Part shown: in pieces, positions 10,112 to 22,200 of the stretch
How the letters are laid out: the number at the start of each line of letters is the position of its first letter
Position numbering within the stretch: position 1 is the stretch's first letter
Source of the DNA: Paraphoma chrysanthemicola
Taxonomy: Eukaryota > Ascomycota > Dothideomycetes > Pleosporales > Phaeosphaeriaceae
Reading direction: 5' to 3'
DNA length: 64,000 nt
NCBI GenBank assembly: GCA_020744225.1
Contig: JAGMWG010000001.1
Span: 992,001-1,056,000 of the forward strand
The notes under the pieces: generated by a model
The model's database searches: none
What the model saw: only the letters and a program-made list of their open reading frames with translations
What the model was told of the DNA's origin: nothing
Translations under genes and position numbers: made by a program

Positions 10112-13100
10112 ATGGCAGAGCCAAATGCGGGCCTGACAGCGGACCACGACCACCGCCGCTCGCCAGCGTCGTCCGTGTGCTACATGGCCGCTGAGCCCGC
10201 GCAGGGCGAGCAGTCTGCACACTCGGCCCAGGACGAAGCGCAGGATGGCGAGGCCACGCCCTGCCAGAGCCACCCCGCCGCCCTCGATGAGAACGACAGC
10301 ACCCCGCGCTCCGAGGTGCCTTCCCTCCCCGATGCCGTCACTGCGAGCCTGCTCTCGCAGATGCACCCACTCGCCCCAGAGCCCTCGTACTTCAGTCCGC
10401 AGCCCCGCCGCCTCTACTCCTCCCACATCCCCCGCTCCACGCCCGCCTCGTCGGAGCCCTCGCCCACCGCCAGCACCAATGCCTCGGCCACATCCATCAG
10501 CTTCGTAGAGCCCACCATCGCCGAGGGCGTCGAGCACTCGTTTGCCCGCCCCGGCTACCAGCGCGATCTCTCTAGCGCATCGACTGCCAGCAACGCTACC
10601 GTGCGTGCCAACTCGGTCGATCCTGTCCACGCCTACGTTGCCTCCTCGCGGCAGCTGCGGGATGGACCCGTCTACCCCAACCAGTCCTATGCCGCCCTCC
10701 ACCTCCAGCAGCATCCCCTCCCGCATGTCCCGCCCATCGTGCGCTCGCGCAGTTCCCACCCGGCCCACTCAGCCGCCAACTCGCTCTCGAGCCTGGCGTC
10801 ATTCGGCCTCAACCACGAACACTACCGCGACATCATGGAGTCTGCGCCCCGCACTGTTGGCAACTCCCCCGTCAGCAGTCCTGGCCTGTTCGACCCGAAC
10901 AACCGTCGCTCCCAGCCCGTCGAGCAGCCCAATGATGGCCTCTACTCGAGTCCATGGCTCCACCACATGCACCGACAAGCACCGAAAGAGACCCACATCG
11001 CCGACGTGCAAGCCGACCCGGTGTCGGGACGCAAGATTGTCAACCAGTACGAGATCATCGATGAGCTCGGCAGAGGCATGCACGGCAAGGTGAAGCTTGG
11101 CAAGGAACTCAACAAAGGACACTACGTCGCCATCAAGATTGTCGACCGCTACTCCAAGCGGCGACGCCTGGGCAAGAGCAGCAGCCACGAGGACAAGATC
11201 AAGCGCGAGATTGCCATCCTGAAGAAAGCCCGCCACCCTAACATTGTCAGCTTGCTTGAAGTCATCGACGACCCAGCTAAGAGAAAGGTCTATATCGTAC
11301 TGGAGCATGTTGAGTTGGGCGAGGTCAAGTGGCGGACCGAGGGGGCGCGCGAGATCTGCCTCGTCGAGTGGCGGCGCTTCAAGCGAGAGTCCAGGGGCAT
11401 TTTCGACAACGAGAGCGCAGCCATGGAGGACGAACGCATCATCCGTGTGGCGCACCAGAAGCTTGCCCGTGAGCAGCGCCGCCGGAATAGAGAAGCGCAC
11501 GTCCGACGTCAGGACCACAACAGCAACGAGCCATGGAGCTTCGAGTTTGGCGGCGACTCCGACGACGAGTATTCCGAGGCAGGACGCAGCTCACGGGCAT
11601 CGAACCACGACGACGACCGAAGAGCTAGCCGTGTCCACATCCACGAACGCCAGGATGTCCCCGCAAGCGAAGCGAACATGGAGACAGCATTCCGTACGCC
11701 AACACCCGCTCAGGAAGCCCAGGCTGTCGAATTCACTGGACTCGAGGGTACAATGTACGGCGCCTACGAGAATGATATCCTGCGCCTGCGGACCCCAAGC
11801 ATTGCCGGTAGCAATTCCTCCTTCCTCTCTGAGAGCGAGGATGATCTGCCCGAGCACTTCCGCTACGTCCCCTTGATGACCACCCAGTCCGCATGGGAGG
11901 CGTTCAAAGACACTGTGCTTGGCCTTGAATATCTCCACTACCAGAACGTCTACCATCGCGACATCAAGCCAGCCAATCTTCTCGTCACGAGAGAACATCG
12001 CATCAAGATCTCCGACTTTGGCGTGTCATATCTCGGCCGCTCCAAGACAGACGAGAGTGCTGGAGACCAGTCCGAATCCGAACATCAGGAAGAGGACGAG
12101 GCGGTCGAACTTGCCAAGACTGTGGGTACGCCTGCATTCTATGCACCGGAGTTGTGCCGCACAGACCCCGACGCGGATACTCCCAAGATTGATGGCGGCA
12201 TTGATGTATGGGCGCTGGGTGTCACTCTGTACTGCCTCATTTACGGTCGAGTGCCCTTCCACCACGACAATCCGTTTACCCTGATGAAGGTCATCAGCGA
12301 GCAGGAGCCCTACATTCCCCAATATCGTCTAAAGCCTGTTGCAGAGACTTCGACGTCCCGCCCAAGCTCGCATGGACGCAACAACCAGCCCATGGTCAGC
12401 AGCAAGCGAGCACCGCACGATCTGGAATATGAAGACGTCGACGAGAGGCTGCGCGATCTCCTGCAAAAGCTCTTGGTCAAGGACTCCCGTCACCGCATCA
12501 CGATTTCCGAGATCAAGCGTCACCCTTGGGTGCTGTCAGGTATCTCCAACTCCAACTCTTGGGTCGAGGAGACGGATCCTGGCAGGTCGTCGCAGGGTCG
12601 CAGGATTGAGATTTCCAACGAAGATCTCGACAAGGCCGTCGTGCCCATCGGTTGGGTCGACCGTGTTCGCTCTACTGTCAAGAAGGGAGCAGACTTCGTC
12701 ACAAAGAGCTTCGCACGCAGTTCTGGATCCCGTCGTCGTGCGCAAAGCTCCGTTGCCAACCAGGACGCGAATCCAAGCATCAGTGCCACTTCATCGAGCA
12801 GCACTATTAGCCAAGATGGAAGGCGAGGTAGTTTGGTGCCAGGTCACTTCCTCGAAGCGATACGCACGTCTCGTGAACCAGAGCATCCGCTCTCGCATAG
12901 CGTCACCGCCAGTCCGGAAGCCCGGGAACGTTCAAGATACTTTGACAGCCCCAATTCTCGCACTGCATCCCCTGCCCAATGCCTTGAGGCTCAACGGCCG
13001 CTTATGCACGACCGGGCCATCTCTTCTGTGCAGACGATCCGGCACTCTGACTTAAGCCAAGGCCGGTCAGATTCACCTAACTTCCCACCTGCACTTCCTG

Positions 13101-14308
13101 GTACGCCAACTGCGCTCGATACGCCTGGGGGGTCGAACCTAGGTGGTCTGTTCGGTGGCTTGCCTCGACGGGTCGTCAACAGCATGCGCAGCAAGGATAA
13201 ACTGAAGCTACCAAAGGAGCATGTGCGAGCCAAGTCCATCGACAGGCTCGTTGTTGGTGACGACGATGCGCATGGTATGCCGAGCCTCGCGGTCAGCACA
13301 TCAAACGTATCCGGCCACGTCGATCAGCCCAACGCTCTCAAGGAACTCTCTCCCGTTGCACGAAGCCATTCGCCAAGTCCGTCTGAGGCTCGGTCCTACG
13401 TCCGGTCCGACACAGCGTCGCGACAATCTTCCCTATCATCCCTGTCATCCCGACTGCATCGCAACTGGGCTCATGCCAACGACCTCGAAGTCGGCCCACA
13501 ACTGGAAATTCCTTCCTGCCACAAACAAGATCAGTACCTTCCGCTCGCCGCTCCCGTCAACACCGCAGCCCAAGCCCAACGGCCATCATCGCTCGCCCGC
13601 GAGGACTCCGATGTGAGGTTTAACAAGGCCAAGGAAGAGTTGATCCGCCGCAAGATAAACGAAGCCACGATGAGTCGTGAAAGACCGAATTCTGCCGCAA
13701 ACAGCCGGCCTTCTACAGCTATCAGCCAGACTGCCTGCCCGCCGAGTCCAGACGATGAAGTCTTCTTCCAACGCCAGAAAGTCGAAGACTACCTGAGCCG
13801 CCACGACCCATCCTCCGAGAATAGCCCTGTCGGCGCACAAGAGCGAGGACTGGCCTTCTCTTCATCCGAAGAACAGTTCACTCCCATGTCGCAGTCGACT
13901 TCCAACCCGTCGATCCCATCAGTTGCGTCGGCTGGATCGTCGGCACCTGATGAATGCGCACCCTCAGACAACTACCAGAGCATGATCCCCACTGCATCTG
14001 CCGACTCCTTCCACCACAACCAATTCGACGCTCCTGTCGATGACCCTGCCGGTTACGATGGCGACCATGCTGTCGAAAGTGACGATGACGATAGCGATGA
14101 TGATGGCGGGCTCTTCATCGGCAAGAGGAAGCCAACGCAGTCGCATCGCAGCGAGTCCATCTCGATCGCCGAAGTTCAGCGATCCGATGTTCGCAAAGAA
14201 GTAATGCACACCCGTCGTCGCTCGGCCCGCAGCGGCAGCAACGGCACCGTCAAGAAGATACCTCCACCAGGCGAAACCACTGGTGACAATACTCCTGAAC
14301 TACACTGA
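10112..14308 (+). CDS. Large Ser/Thr kinase of the Sak1/Tos3/Elm1 (CaMKK, Ssp1/CmkC) type
   Basis: Intronless, 1398 residues. The kinase domain spans about residues 313-808. It shows the Gly loop ELGRGMHGKVKLG, the lysine motif YVAIKIVD, the catalytic loop YHRDIKPANL (near 616), DFGVSYLG (near 635), TVGTPAFYAPELC in the activation segment and DVWALGVTLYCLIYGRVPF. The APELC and GVTLYC variants and the short YDPA-like early lobe are typical of upstream kinases of SNF1/AMPK and of fungal CaMKKs. Between the N-lobe (EHVELGEVKW) and the C-lobe (SAWEAFKDTVLGLEYLH) there is an insertion of roughly 180 residues. It is Arg- and acidic-rich, a known feature of filamentous fungal members but large here. 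The roughly 310-residue N-terminus and 590-residue C-terminus are Ser/Pro-rich and probably disordered regulatory regions. Likely role: activating Snf1 in glucose or stress signalling (family inference). Which of Sak1, Tos3 or Elm1 it matches best is not decidable by eye. Confidence 0.88.
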   Translation: MAEPNAGLTADHDHRRSPASSVCYMAAEPAQGEQSAHSAQDEAQDGEATPCQSHPAALDENDSTPRSEVPSLPDAVTASLLSQMHPLAPEPSYFSPQPRRLYSSHIPRSTPASSEPSPTASTNASATSISFVEPTIAEGVEHSFARPGYQRDLSSASTASNATVRANSVDPVHAYVASSRQLRDGPVYPNQSYAALHLQQHPLPHVPPIVRSRSSHPAHSAANSLSSLASFGLNHEHYRDIMESAPRTVGNSPVSSPGLFDPNNRRSQPVEQPNDGLYSSPWLHHMHRQAPKETHIADVQADPVSGRKIVNQYEIIDELGRGMHGKVKLGKELNKGHYVAIKIVDRYSKRRRLGKSSSHEDKIKREIAILKKARHPNIVSLLEVIDDPAKRKVYIVLEHVELGEVKWRTEGAREICLVEWRRFKRESRGIFDNESAAMEDERIIRVAHQKLAREQRRRNREAHVRRQDHNSNEPWSFEFGGDSDDEYSEAGRSSRASNHDDDRRASRVHIHERQDVPASEANMETAFRTPTPAQEAQAVEFTGLEGTMYGAYENDILRLRTPSIAGSNSSFLSESEDDLPEHFRYVPLMTTQSAWEAFKDTVLGLEYLHYQNVYHRDIKPANLLVTREHRIKISDFGVSYLGRSKTDESAGDQSESEHQEEDEAVELAKTVGTPAFYAPELCRTDPDADTPKIDGGIDVWALGVTLYCLIYGRVPFHHDNPFTLMKVISEQEPYIPQYRLKPVAETSTSRPSSHGRNNQPMVSSKRAPHDLEYEDVDERLRDLLQKLLVKDSRHRITISEIKRHPWVLSGISNSNSWVEETDPGRSSQGRRIEISNEDLDKAVVPIGWVDRVRSTVKKGADFVTKSFARSSGSRRRAQSSVANQDANPSISATSSSSTISQDGRRGSLVPGHFLEAIRTSREPEHPLSHSVTASPEARERSRYFDSPNSRTASPAQCLEAQRPLMHDRAISSVQTIRHSDLSQGRSDSPNFPPALPGTPTALDTPGGSNLGGLFGGLPRRVVNSMRSKDKLKLPKEHVRAKSIDRLVVGDDDAHGMPSLAVSTSNVSGHVDQPNALKELSPVARSHSPSPSEARSYVRSDTASRQSSLSSLSSRLHRNWAHANDLEVGPQLEIPSCHKQDQYLPLAAPVNTAAQAQRPSSLAREDSDVRFNKAKEELIRRKINEATMSRERPNSAANSRPSTAISQTACPPSPDDEVFFQRQKVEDYLSRHDPSSENSPVGAQERGLAFSSSEEQFTPMSQSTSNPSIPSVASAGSSAPDECAPSDNYQSMIPTASADSFHHNQFDAPVDDPAGYDGDHAVESDDDDSDDDGGLFIGKRKPTQSHRSESISIAEVQRSDVRKEVMHTRRRSARSGSNGTVKKIPPPGETTGDNTPELH

Positions 14309-17300
14309 CATTACACTGTCACATAAGCACACATTGATCATTAGCTGCATATTGCTACATGTACATCTACGCATCCGTTGGATTTGCTCTTCCAATGTAC
14401 AACTACCACCTCCACCCATCAAAACGATCCACCTCAAAGGGCAAGCAAGGCGCTGGCGTACTTCTTTCACACCTCTTGAGTTTGGGATTGGGAATATGGG
14501 AACTGCATGCATTGTTGCCGGGTCATCAAGAAAAGGGAATCCCACTGGGTCGGCGTTACATTTTCCTTGACTACCTCTTTATCCTGTATCTATGTTTCCT
14601 TACCCTTCTCTTCTACACACAACACAGCAAACATACAAACAAACAAGCTTTTTTTGGGCCATGGTGGGGAAACGGGGGGAATGGACGGGACATTATATGT
14701 TGGCATGAAGGGACGAGACGATTGAACGATTATTAGGTTTTTAGTGTTCTACTTTTCCTTCTACTTCTTTCTTCTTCACATACCCCCGTTCGCTTAGGAG
14801 GATGGATACCATCAGAAGTGTACGCATTGGTTCTAGGTGTACTGCGTAGAAACTGTGATAGGCTTTGGCTGTATTTGCATTATAGATGGCGTATGGCTCC
14901 GTTTGTTTCCCCCTCCCTTTCCGCACACATACGTACGTACGCAAATATAGTGGAGTCATGTGTAATAGTAAGTTACTACAACTATAATATTGTAAATGCA
15001 CATGCTTGCCAAATGGCACAAGACACCTCATTTCAGATCCAGAGTTTCCCCGTCATCGTTCCCCGTCTAATCTCTAGTCTCAGAAACGCCTATCTAGACT
15101 CCGACTAGCTAATCATGCAAGTCACCATTTCGGGACATTCCTTATCTTTTGTTTTCGTGTCTGGGCCGAGATGCGGGGATACATGGATCGGGCTTGGGGA
15201 CATGGGGATTAGGAAGTGGTATGTACCTTGCATGACCATACAATTGGGACTGAACTATTCCGATGCAAAAAACTTTAGAATTGATGAAAGAAATGACGCC
15301 GTTTCGTCGTCGTTGTCGCCGATGTCGCACCGAGACAACATACATTGTGCCCTTTGGGTTTATGCTTTTGCCGCTTCTAAGTCCCGTTCGTTTTGGCGCC
15401 GGTATGTTGGGAAGGTTTGGATTGGGGACATGGGGCGCATGGGGAGTCGTTCACGGCGGAATCATGTTGTGGGGATCTATTTCTGAGGTTTGGGCTTTTG
15501 CTGGTCTTGCGCCATAACCGCCGCCTCCGCTGCTGCCGTCTGGGGCACTGGAATTCTTGTTGATTTTAGTTTAGGCTAGACTTAATGTACAAGTGGTAAG
15601 TGGAACTCGGTCCGTCATGGATGGATGGCTGGCTTGATGTCGTGTATGCACGTCACGTTCATCATCAAAGTGATGCCGAGGTTGGGTGTGAAACGAAGCG
15701 GTAATACAATTTACGCGTGTGCGTGGTTTTGCATCCATGAGCTTTCTTACGCACACGCAAACGGCGTCGCGTGTTGTGAACTTTCTCGGTTGATTGATCC
15801 GGCTTATCAAAGTGACAAGGCAGGGTGACGAATTTGGAGCGTGTACACGCAAGGGAACATGGCACAGCAAGCATCGAACTGCATCTAGATGTTGCGCATT
15901 CAGCCTCTTCGTTTCCTACAGACAGTAACGCCCCATAACCAATGCAGTTCCCTCCCTCGCATCCCGAACCCCAGCTTACAGCCAGTAACCCAGCGCGTAT
16001 CCTGCCTCCCGGATCCAAACGGACTCTGCTCCGCGCGGAGGTGTGGACGGCGGAAGGGTGAGCCGGCGCGACTTTTTACTTGCCGTGTTACCAAGACGCT
16101 GTACAATGCAATTCAAGCTGGGATGAACGCGTAGGTGGAGAAGCAGACCTGCGTGCAAGGCCTGATGTATGTAAGTCAAGCGTCGGAATAGTCGGAGTGC
16201 ATGTAAGCGAGCGGAGGAAGGTCCGAAGGGAAAATATGGTTCGGGAGTGCCTGCCGAACGACGGGCCGGGATGGGGCTGGGATAGGCTGGGATGGCAGAT
16301 TGAGAGATGCGGGAGATTGACAGGTTCGATACAGGCATGCGGATGGAGCGGACTGGAAGAATTGGTCTCAAGTTTGGACTGCATTGCATAATGTTGACCT
16401 GCATGCGAAACGTTTGTTGCTCTCACAAAAAACTTACTCCCAGAAAAATAACCGTGCTTGACCCACATGCATTCTTCTCGTTTTAGCTCCGTGCTGCACA
16501 CATTGACCTCAACATGTTCCACAACGAGAGTCTTTCCCCAAAGAGGGAGGTTTGCTGATGATATAAACTATAAATTGCCGCCCCAATTATGCTTGTGTAA
16601 TAAAGTTGTTGGTTGGGGGGCGGATATCCTACCCTTTCCAATCACTCGTGCATGCGACATAATATGCGCGACATATTGTGAGGGGTTTAGGGCTGAGCGA
16701 ACGAACGAGACGAGGGCCGGTGCGCGACGGGACGGGAGAAGGCAACTGGAGCGCAGATGTTGGGAAATCAATCGCTGGTGAGAGCGGCAGCCTAGGATGC
16801 GAGGTACGATTTGTTGTATGTTGTTGGTTCCGGGTACGTATTCCGCGGTGGTAAGTCGGTGATATTGTCTTGGAGGTATGCGGGCAAACAAGCAATCTAC
16901 GGCAAGTCTTGCGCAAACTCTTGCGCAATTGGCGGTTGAGGATGGGAAATCTTATTTGAATCAGTTGTTCGAGACATGATGGCAGCATGGGTTCGGCGCT
17001 GGACAGTCTGTCTGCGGGTCTGTGTACCTCATTCATCCATGAACTCTCTCAGAATACAGCATACGAAGAAGTATGCTGCGCAAAGATTGCCCCAACCGGA
17101 TAGCGAAAGCACCGAGAATACTCAAACAGTTAATCTCAGAAGTCTTCCCGTGTCCAAACAACATAATATCTATTTCCATCACATTTTCATACCCCTTTCC
17201 CCGCATTTCTCCACGTTCCCGCCCCCAACTTCATGCACAACATACCTCCCCTCCTCCTCCTCCTCCTCCTCCTCCTCCACACCTCGTACTAATTTGCATG

Positions 17301-17923
17301 ACCTGACCGGATATATTCGCCACCGTTCAAAGCAGCATGGCATCACGCCCTAGACCCTTTTCCCTTCCAGGCACACGCATCAAGCAGGGTCATGTACAAA
17401 ACATCTTACCTAAGATCAACGTCCACCAGACCCTGCGCACCCGTGTCGCGAGGACATGGGGGTGCGAATACCACCGGCGATCAGCATGCGCGACATATGT
17501 GTATCACACCGATTAGAACAGGCGGCGGTTGGCGAGCGGATTGTAAGGCTGAGTGAGAAGACGTGAGAAGTGACGTTTGATTGTGCTCTGTGATGTTCGT
17601 GATACGGGGCTGTGTGTGACTGTGATGGCGTTGGGTGCCGTTGCATGAAGTAGGAAGTGAGCCGAAGATAAGCGTGATCGGTGTGATGGGTGGTCGGGGC
17701 TTGGCTTGGGGATCGCGATGTTTGGGATGGAGGGGTGAGGCAGATGGAAAGGGAGGTCGTTTCGATGGCGGGGTGATAGAAGGTGTCGGTAGACGAATGG
17801 GGGAGTCGTGTCGTTGACCAGGTGATGTGTGGCGGAGAAAGGAGATAGGAGGCGAGAGTGCATGCTTGCGATGTGCCGAGTGCTCGTTGCAGATGCGTCG
17901 AATCGAGTTTCTGATACTGGAAG
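14309..17923. other. Long gene-free region (3.6 kb) between convergent genes
   Basis: It lies between the kinase stop and the stop of the helix-hairpin-helix gene. The many short frames overlap each other on both strands without domain features, signal peptides or credible splice models. It probably includes a long kinase 3' UTR. A trinucleotide microsatellite lies at 17251-17278. Confidence 0.5.
17251..17278. repeat. (CTC)n trinucleotide microsatellite
   Basis: About nine uninterrupted CTC units in a pyrimidine-rich stretch, outside any recognised gene. Confidence 0.9.
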
Positions 17924-18802
17924 CTACTTCTTCGTGCGCGTGCTTTTCCGTGTACCTGTGCTTAATGCTTTGGGCTCAGTCGCTTTGCGCTTCGTGCCCT
18001 TCTTGACTTCTTTCTTCGGCTCTGCATGCTCCTCCTCTTCTGCATGCTCCTCAACCTCCTCGGCAGTGTCCTCCTTTTCAATCTCACCATCGTCCTCTCC
18101 GTCTCCAACATCCACTCCCTCCTTCCCCAACACCCACGCCACCCTTTCAACATCCACCGCTCTAACTTTCCCACCCAATCTCGTTCTCAGCGCCCGCACT
18201 CTGTCGACCACCTGCTCATACTCTTTCGCATTATACTTGATCTTCCTCTTCCACCCGCCCGGACTCCCTTGCTCATCCCACACACACCATCTGAACAGTT
18301 CATCCGAAAAGAAGGGCACTTCATCCGGCTTGCCAACTGACAGTAGAAGCGAAGCAGTCGCGGGCCCAATGCCTTTGAGCTCGGAAAGTTTCTTGACAGC
18401 AGCGAGCACGTCTTTTGTCGACAAATTTGTATCAGGGAGAAGATCAAATCCAGCTCTTGTGACGCTGTCAATGTATGATTCATGGTTACTTTGCACCAAG
18501 CTTAGAAGCTTTGGACGAAAAGTGCCGTGTTTTCTGCATTTCATGGCAAATCAGCTGATTGTGGAGAACGTGACATATTGCGTGCAAATAACGTACAGCT
18601 TCCATTCTACCAGCTTCTCGACTTCTGCTTTTAGCAAATATGTTTCCTCAATGCTTGCGACGCGCTTTGCGAATGCGGCGGGGATGGTTTCGTAGCGCTG
18701 CGTGTCGAGGTCGTGAAGGGATTCTGGAGCCGCGGACGGGTAGCGGGAGAGAGTGGTGTTGAAAGTGGATAGAGATATACTCTTAATGTGACGGGATGGC
18801 AT
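17924..18802 (-). CDS. Conserved fungal protein with a helix-hairpin-helix motif, 2 exons
   Basis: Model complement(join(17924..18533, 18597..18802)), 271 residues. The donor GTACGT follows GTAGAATGGAAGCT, and the acceptor CAG precedes AAACACGG, joining KLVEW-KL to KHGTFRPKLL. Near residues 112-130 is ELKGIGPATASLLLSV, a helix-hairpin-helix as found in DNA-glycosylase-fold and other DNA-binding proteins. The rest of the fold is small, and I see no catalytic lysine or aspartate signature of HhH-GPD glycosylases. The C-terminus is a strongly acidic run (EEVEEHAEEEEHAE) followed by a basic one (KKGTKRK..RKSTRTKK), suggesting a nuclear protein. The function is unknown; DNA binding is inferred from the motif only. 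It is transcribed in the same direction as the JmjC gene and lies 470 bases downstream of it. Confidence 0.72.
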
Positions 18803-19272
18803 TGTAAATGTTTGTGTTCTGTTGGTGTTGGGAGGTGGTGACGATGAAGTCCAAGCCTCGAGGCATCTGTGCATGGCGCGAATGACGCGCGAACGCGAAA
18901 TCACGTGCGCAACTACAACTTCAATCTCCCACCTTGAGAAATGGCGGAGGTCACCGTCTTAGTACTTGAGCGTCCATATTGCAGTGGTTATGGTCGAGCT
19001 GAGGGCAATCAAAGGTGACGAGCAGTTGTATGTTGGATTTTAATGTCTTATGGTAATGTTTGACTCCGAGCAAATACCATGCTCTTAGTGTTTCCCATTG
19101 GTAGGTAACACTTTCAGCCTCAGGTTCGATGTGCCTATGAGCAGATCAGACCAGGCCGATGAATGCAAAGAATGATACGCCTCGCTAAATAGACAGAAGT
19201 TACAAATACAGTTAAAATCCCTGTTCGTGAATGTGCATGATTATCGCAAAGGATACTTGATCGCCGGTGACT
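18803..19272. other. Intergenic region between tandem minus-strand genes
   Basis: About 470 bases holding the 3' end of the JmjC transcript and the promoter of the helix-hairpin-helix gene. No other element seen. Confidence 0.55.
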
Positions 19273-22200
19273 TCACATCGTCTTCCTTGGCCTTCCGCGA
19301 CCCCGCTTGCCGGATGTTACACCTCGAGTGGGAACCATGGAGGATCGACCTGGTGCCCGACCAATAGCGGTCTTCACAGGAGCGGTTGCCGGGACGTCTT
19401 CCTCACTATCCGAGTCTGACAAGGCAATCTCCTTGCTCTTTCTGTTGACCGTAGTGAAGGTCGACGCTGGCGCCGTGATCGTGGTGGTAGTGGTCGTCCT
19501 TGTAGTATCACCGTTGCGCCTCGAGGAGGTTGCTCCAACGATCTTGACCTTCTTGCCCTCCATGCCAGGCCGCGTAAATATGGAATTGGTCGACGGAGGC
19601 GGTCCTGTTCGGACGGGCTCTGGCGAAGGCTCTGGCGAAGGCTCTGGTGAGATGCCATCCCGACTTTCCCCATCTTCCTCACGCTCCTCAATCGGTAGAT
19701 CACCAAGGAATCCATCAACCAGGTCTTCCTCGTCATCGGAACCTTCGAACAAAGCCATCTTTGCACGGAGATTCTCCTGGATTTCTCTCTCAGCTGCTTC
19801 GACGCGAGCCTGCTCTGCCCTGACTTCCGCGTCTCTCTTCTGTGCTTCCAATGCCGCAGCAGAAGCCTTTTGAGCGAGGAGGAGAGCATCGCCGGACTGA
19901 TCGTCTTCCTCGTGAATGCCGTCCTCGCCAGATACGTCACCAGTGCTGTTGCGGTGTGGGAGCGGGTTCTTAGGGGGGCGCCCAACCGGCCGTATACCAG
20001 CCTTTGGCTTTGGTGGCATTGGCATCGCCTTCCTTCGTTCGGCGTACTCGCGTTTACGCTCACGGTCCTTTTCGCGATTGGGACGTACGTCCCCGTCTTT
20101 AAAGTCCGGCGGAAGCTCTGTTGGTAAATCCTCTTCGCCTTCATTTCTCCGCGCAAGCCAATTAGAAGCGCGCCCGCGAGAGGGGCCGGTATATTCATTC
20201 TCGTCCTCGTCACCAAAGTCTTCATCAGAATCGAGTGTAAGTTCTTCGAAACGGCGACTGCCGCGAGGCCTTCCAGGCTTAGCGGGCCCACCGTGATCAC
20301 TATTTCGCTTCCTAGTGCTGTATGCCTCATCCTCCTCTACTCGATAACGGAAAGTCTTGGAGGCCTTCTCTTTCTCGCTGAAGTCCTTGGGTGTGCTGGG
20401 CTTCGGCAAAACATCGGACTGCAAGATGGAGCCAAGCTCGCTGGGGCCATCAATAGCTTCTGGCGTATGTTGTCTGATGACTTGTGGGCGTTGGAGAACC
20501 GGTCTATGTCGAATTCGCTCCAAGAGTCCGGTCGCCAGTGACAGTTTGACGACCTTGGATTTGTTCTTCATGCGAGCCGCAACCAGTATGAAGCGATCTT
20601 CACGCTTGGCTTCTTCCAACAGCTTTCTCTGTACTTCCTTCTGATAATGCTTGCCAGAGATATTCTTTGGCTGGAGCGGCTGCGCAGTCTCGTCCTTCTT
20701 CTTCTGCTTCTTTGCCTTCTTCATGCGGCGTCTGGAGCCGTCCTCACCATCGTCCTCACACCCTCGTTTCTGACCCAAGCGTGGAATTTCGCCGTTTGCG
20801 TCAGGATCGGCATAGTATGGGTCAGGACTGCCCTGCCCATTGTGCAAGTCACCATGCCTGTTGTTGTCATTCTCAGCATGTGTATCCTCCATCGGAGAGT
20901 AGGCGATACCGTAACGGGTGAAGGCGTGATCTTCGTCCATGTATCTTGGATCAAGGGACGGATCAGCCATCTTGTCCATTTCTGCTTGCTGGAGGCGGCG
21001 TTGCATGACATTCTGACTCATGCCTTCCTCTTCTCGAAGCCAGTTCAAGTTAGATACGCTGAAGTCCACGAGGCACTCTACAGATCGAGGATCCGCCACT
21101 TTCCGAGTGTCATGACCGAGGAGTGTGCCTTTAGGTTCGTAAGGAATTTGCCGTGCATCTCTTCGACACGCGCCTGTGTTGCAGACCCGGCGGCAGTGCG
21201 GGCACTTCCAATTGCGGTTCTCCATGACACTCAATGGCATCATGTCATGGGCACGGAACAATGTTCCATAGCAGTATGCCAGGTCGCAATTCGAACAAAA
21301 CGCCATCTTCCACTTTGGATGCCGATGCAAACAGAAATGGCAGGACTTGTGTTTGCTGAGCCATTGTTTTGATTTCTTGTTTGCCGTTTTCTTCGCATAC
21401 CCATGCTCGTCCACAACGGGCTCCTCGTCATCTGAGTTGCTCTCGGGCTGCGGATTCTTGATGTCTACGAAAGGTCGAACTCGCAACTGTTCCTGACAGA
21501 CTTGAGCGACTGTCTTTTTGCCAAAGTACCTGCGCTCCTCCTGTAAAGGAAGGGGTGTCTTCTCGGTCATCTGTCCATCAATGTCGATGATCTGCGCGCG
21601 CCACTCCTCATACTTGTGCATCAAGTCTTTCCACTTCCACTGCTCCGTCCACGTGTAGCCGGATTGACACCCGCAGCTGCGCCCCATGCAGTAGCAATCC
21701 ATGCAGACATCGTAAGGTTCTTCGATCTCAGAGCTGAATAGATTTTTGCAGCTCTTACAGCTAATGAAGCGGTTAAAGATATTGCACCTGCAGTAAGCGC
21801 AAGTCACGTTGCTGTCGTATGGGAGAAATTCTGGATGTTCACGAGAGTCGGGCGCAAACATTTCCGAGAGTAAGATGTTCTTGTACAAGTCAAACAGCTT
21901 TTTGAAGTCCTTTTGGACCTGTCGGACCTTGACAGAGCGCTGAATGACCTCAGCGGCTTCGCCGCCCATCTCGACCTGCCCGCGGGCAGATTTGATGAGG
22001 GTCGAATACTTCAGTAGCGTGTAATATATAATGGCCTTATTCTTGTACTGCTCGTCTCGACAAACGACTCGCGAGTTAGGCAGTGCCTCATTTATGGCAA
22101 GCTCGAGAGTCTCAGCCGTGGTACGATTCCAGGCGATTTTCATGGTGCGCGTGCCGCGGTTCCAGACTTGATGCGGGGCAAGAGGCGGTATAAGAATGAA

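Noticed and set aside
9503..10768. A 421-codon minus-strand frame over the kinase promoter and 5' end
   Set aside because: Gly/Arg/Val-rich shadow typical of GC-rich antisense sequence; no domain, and it conflicts with the well-supported kinase.
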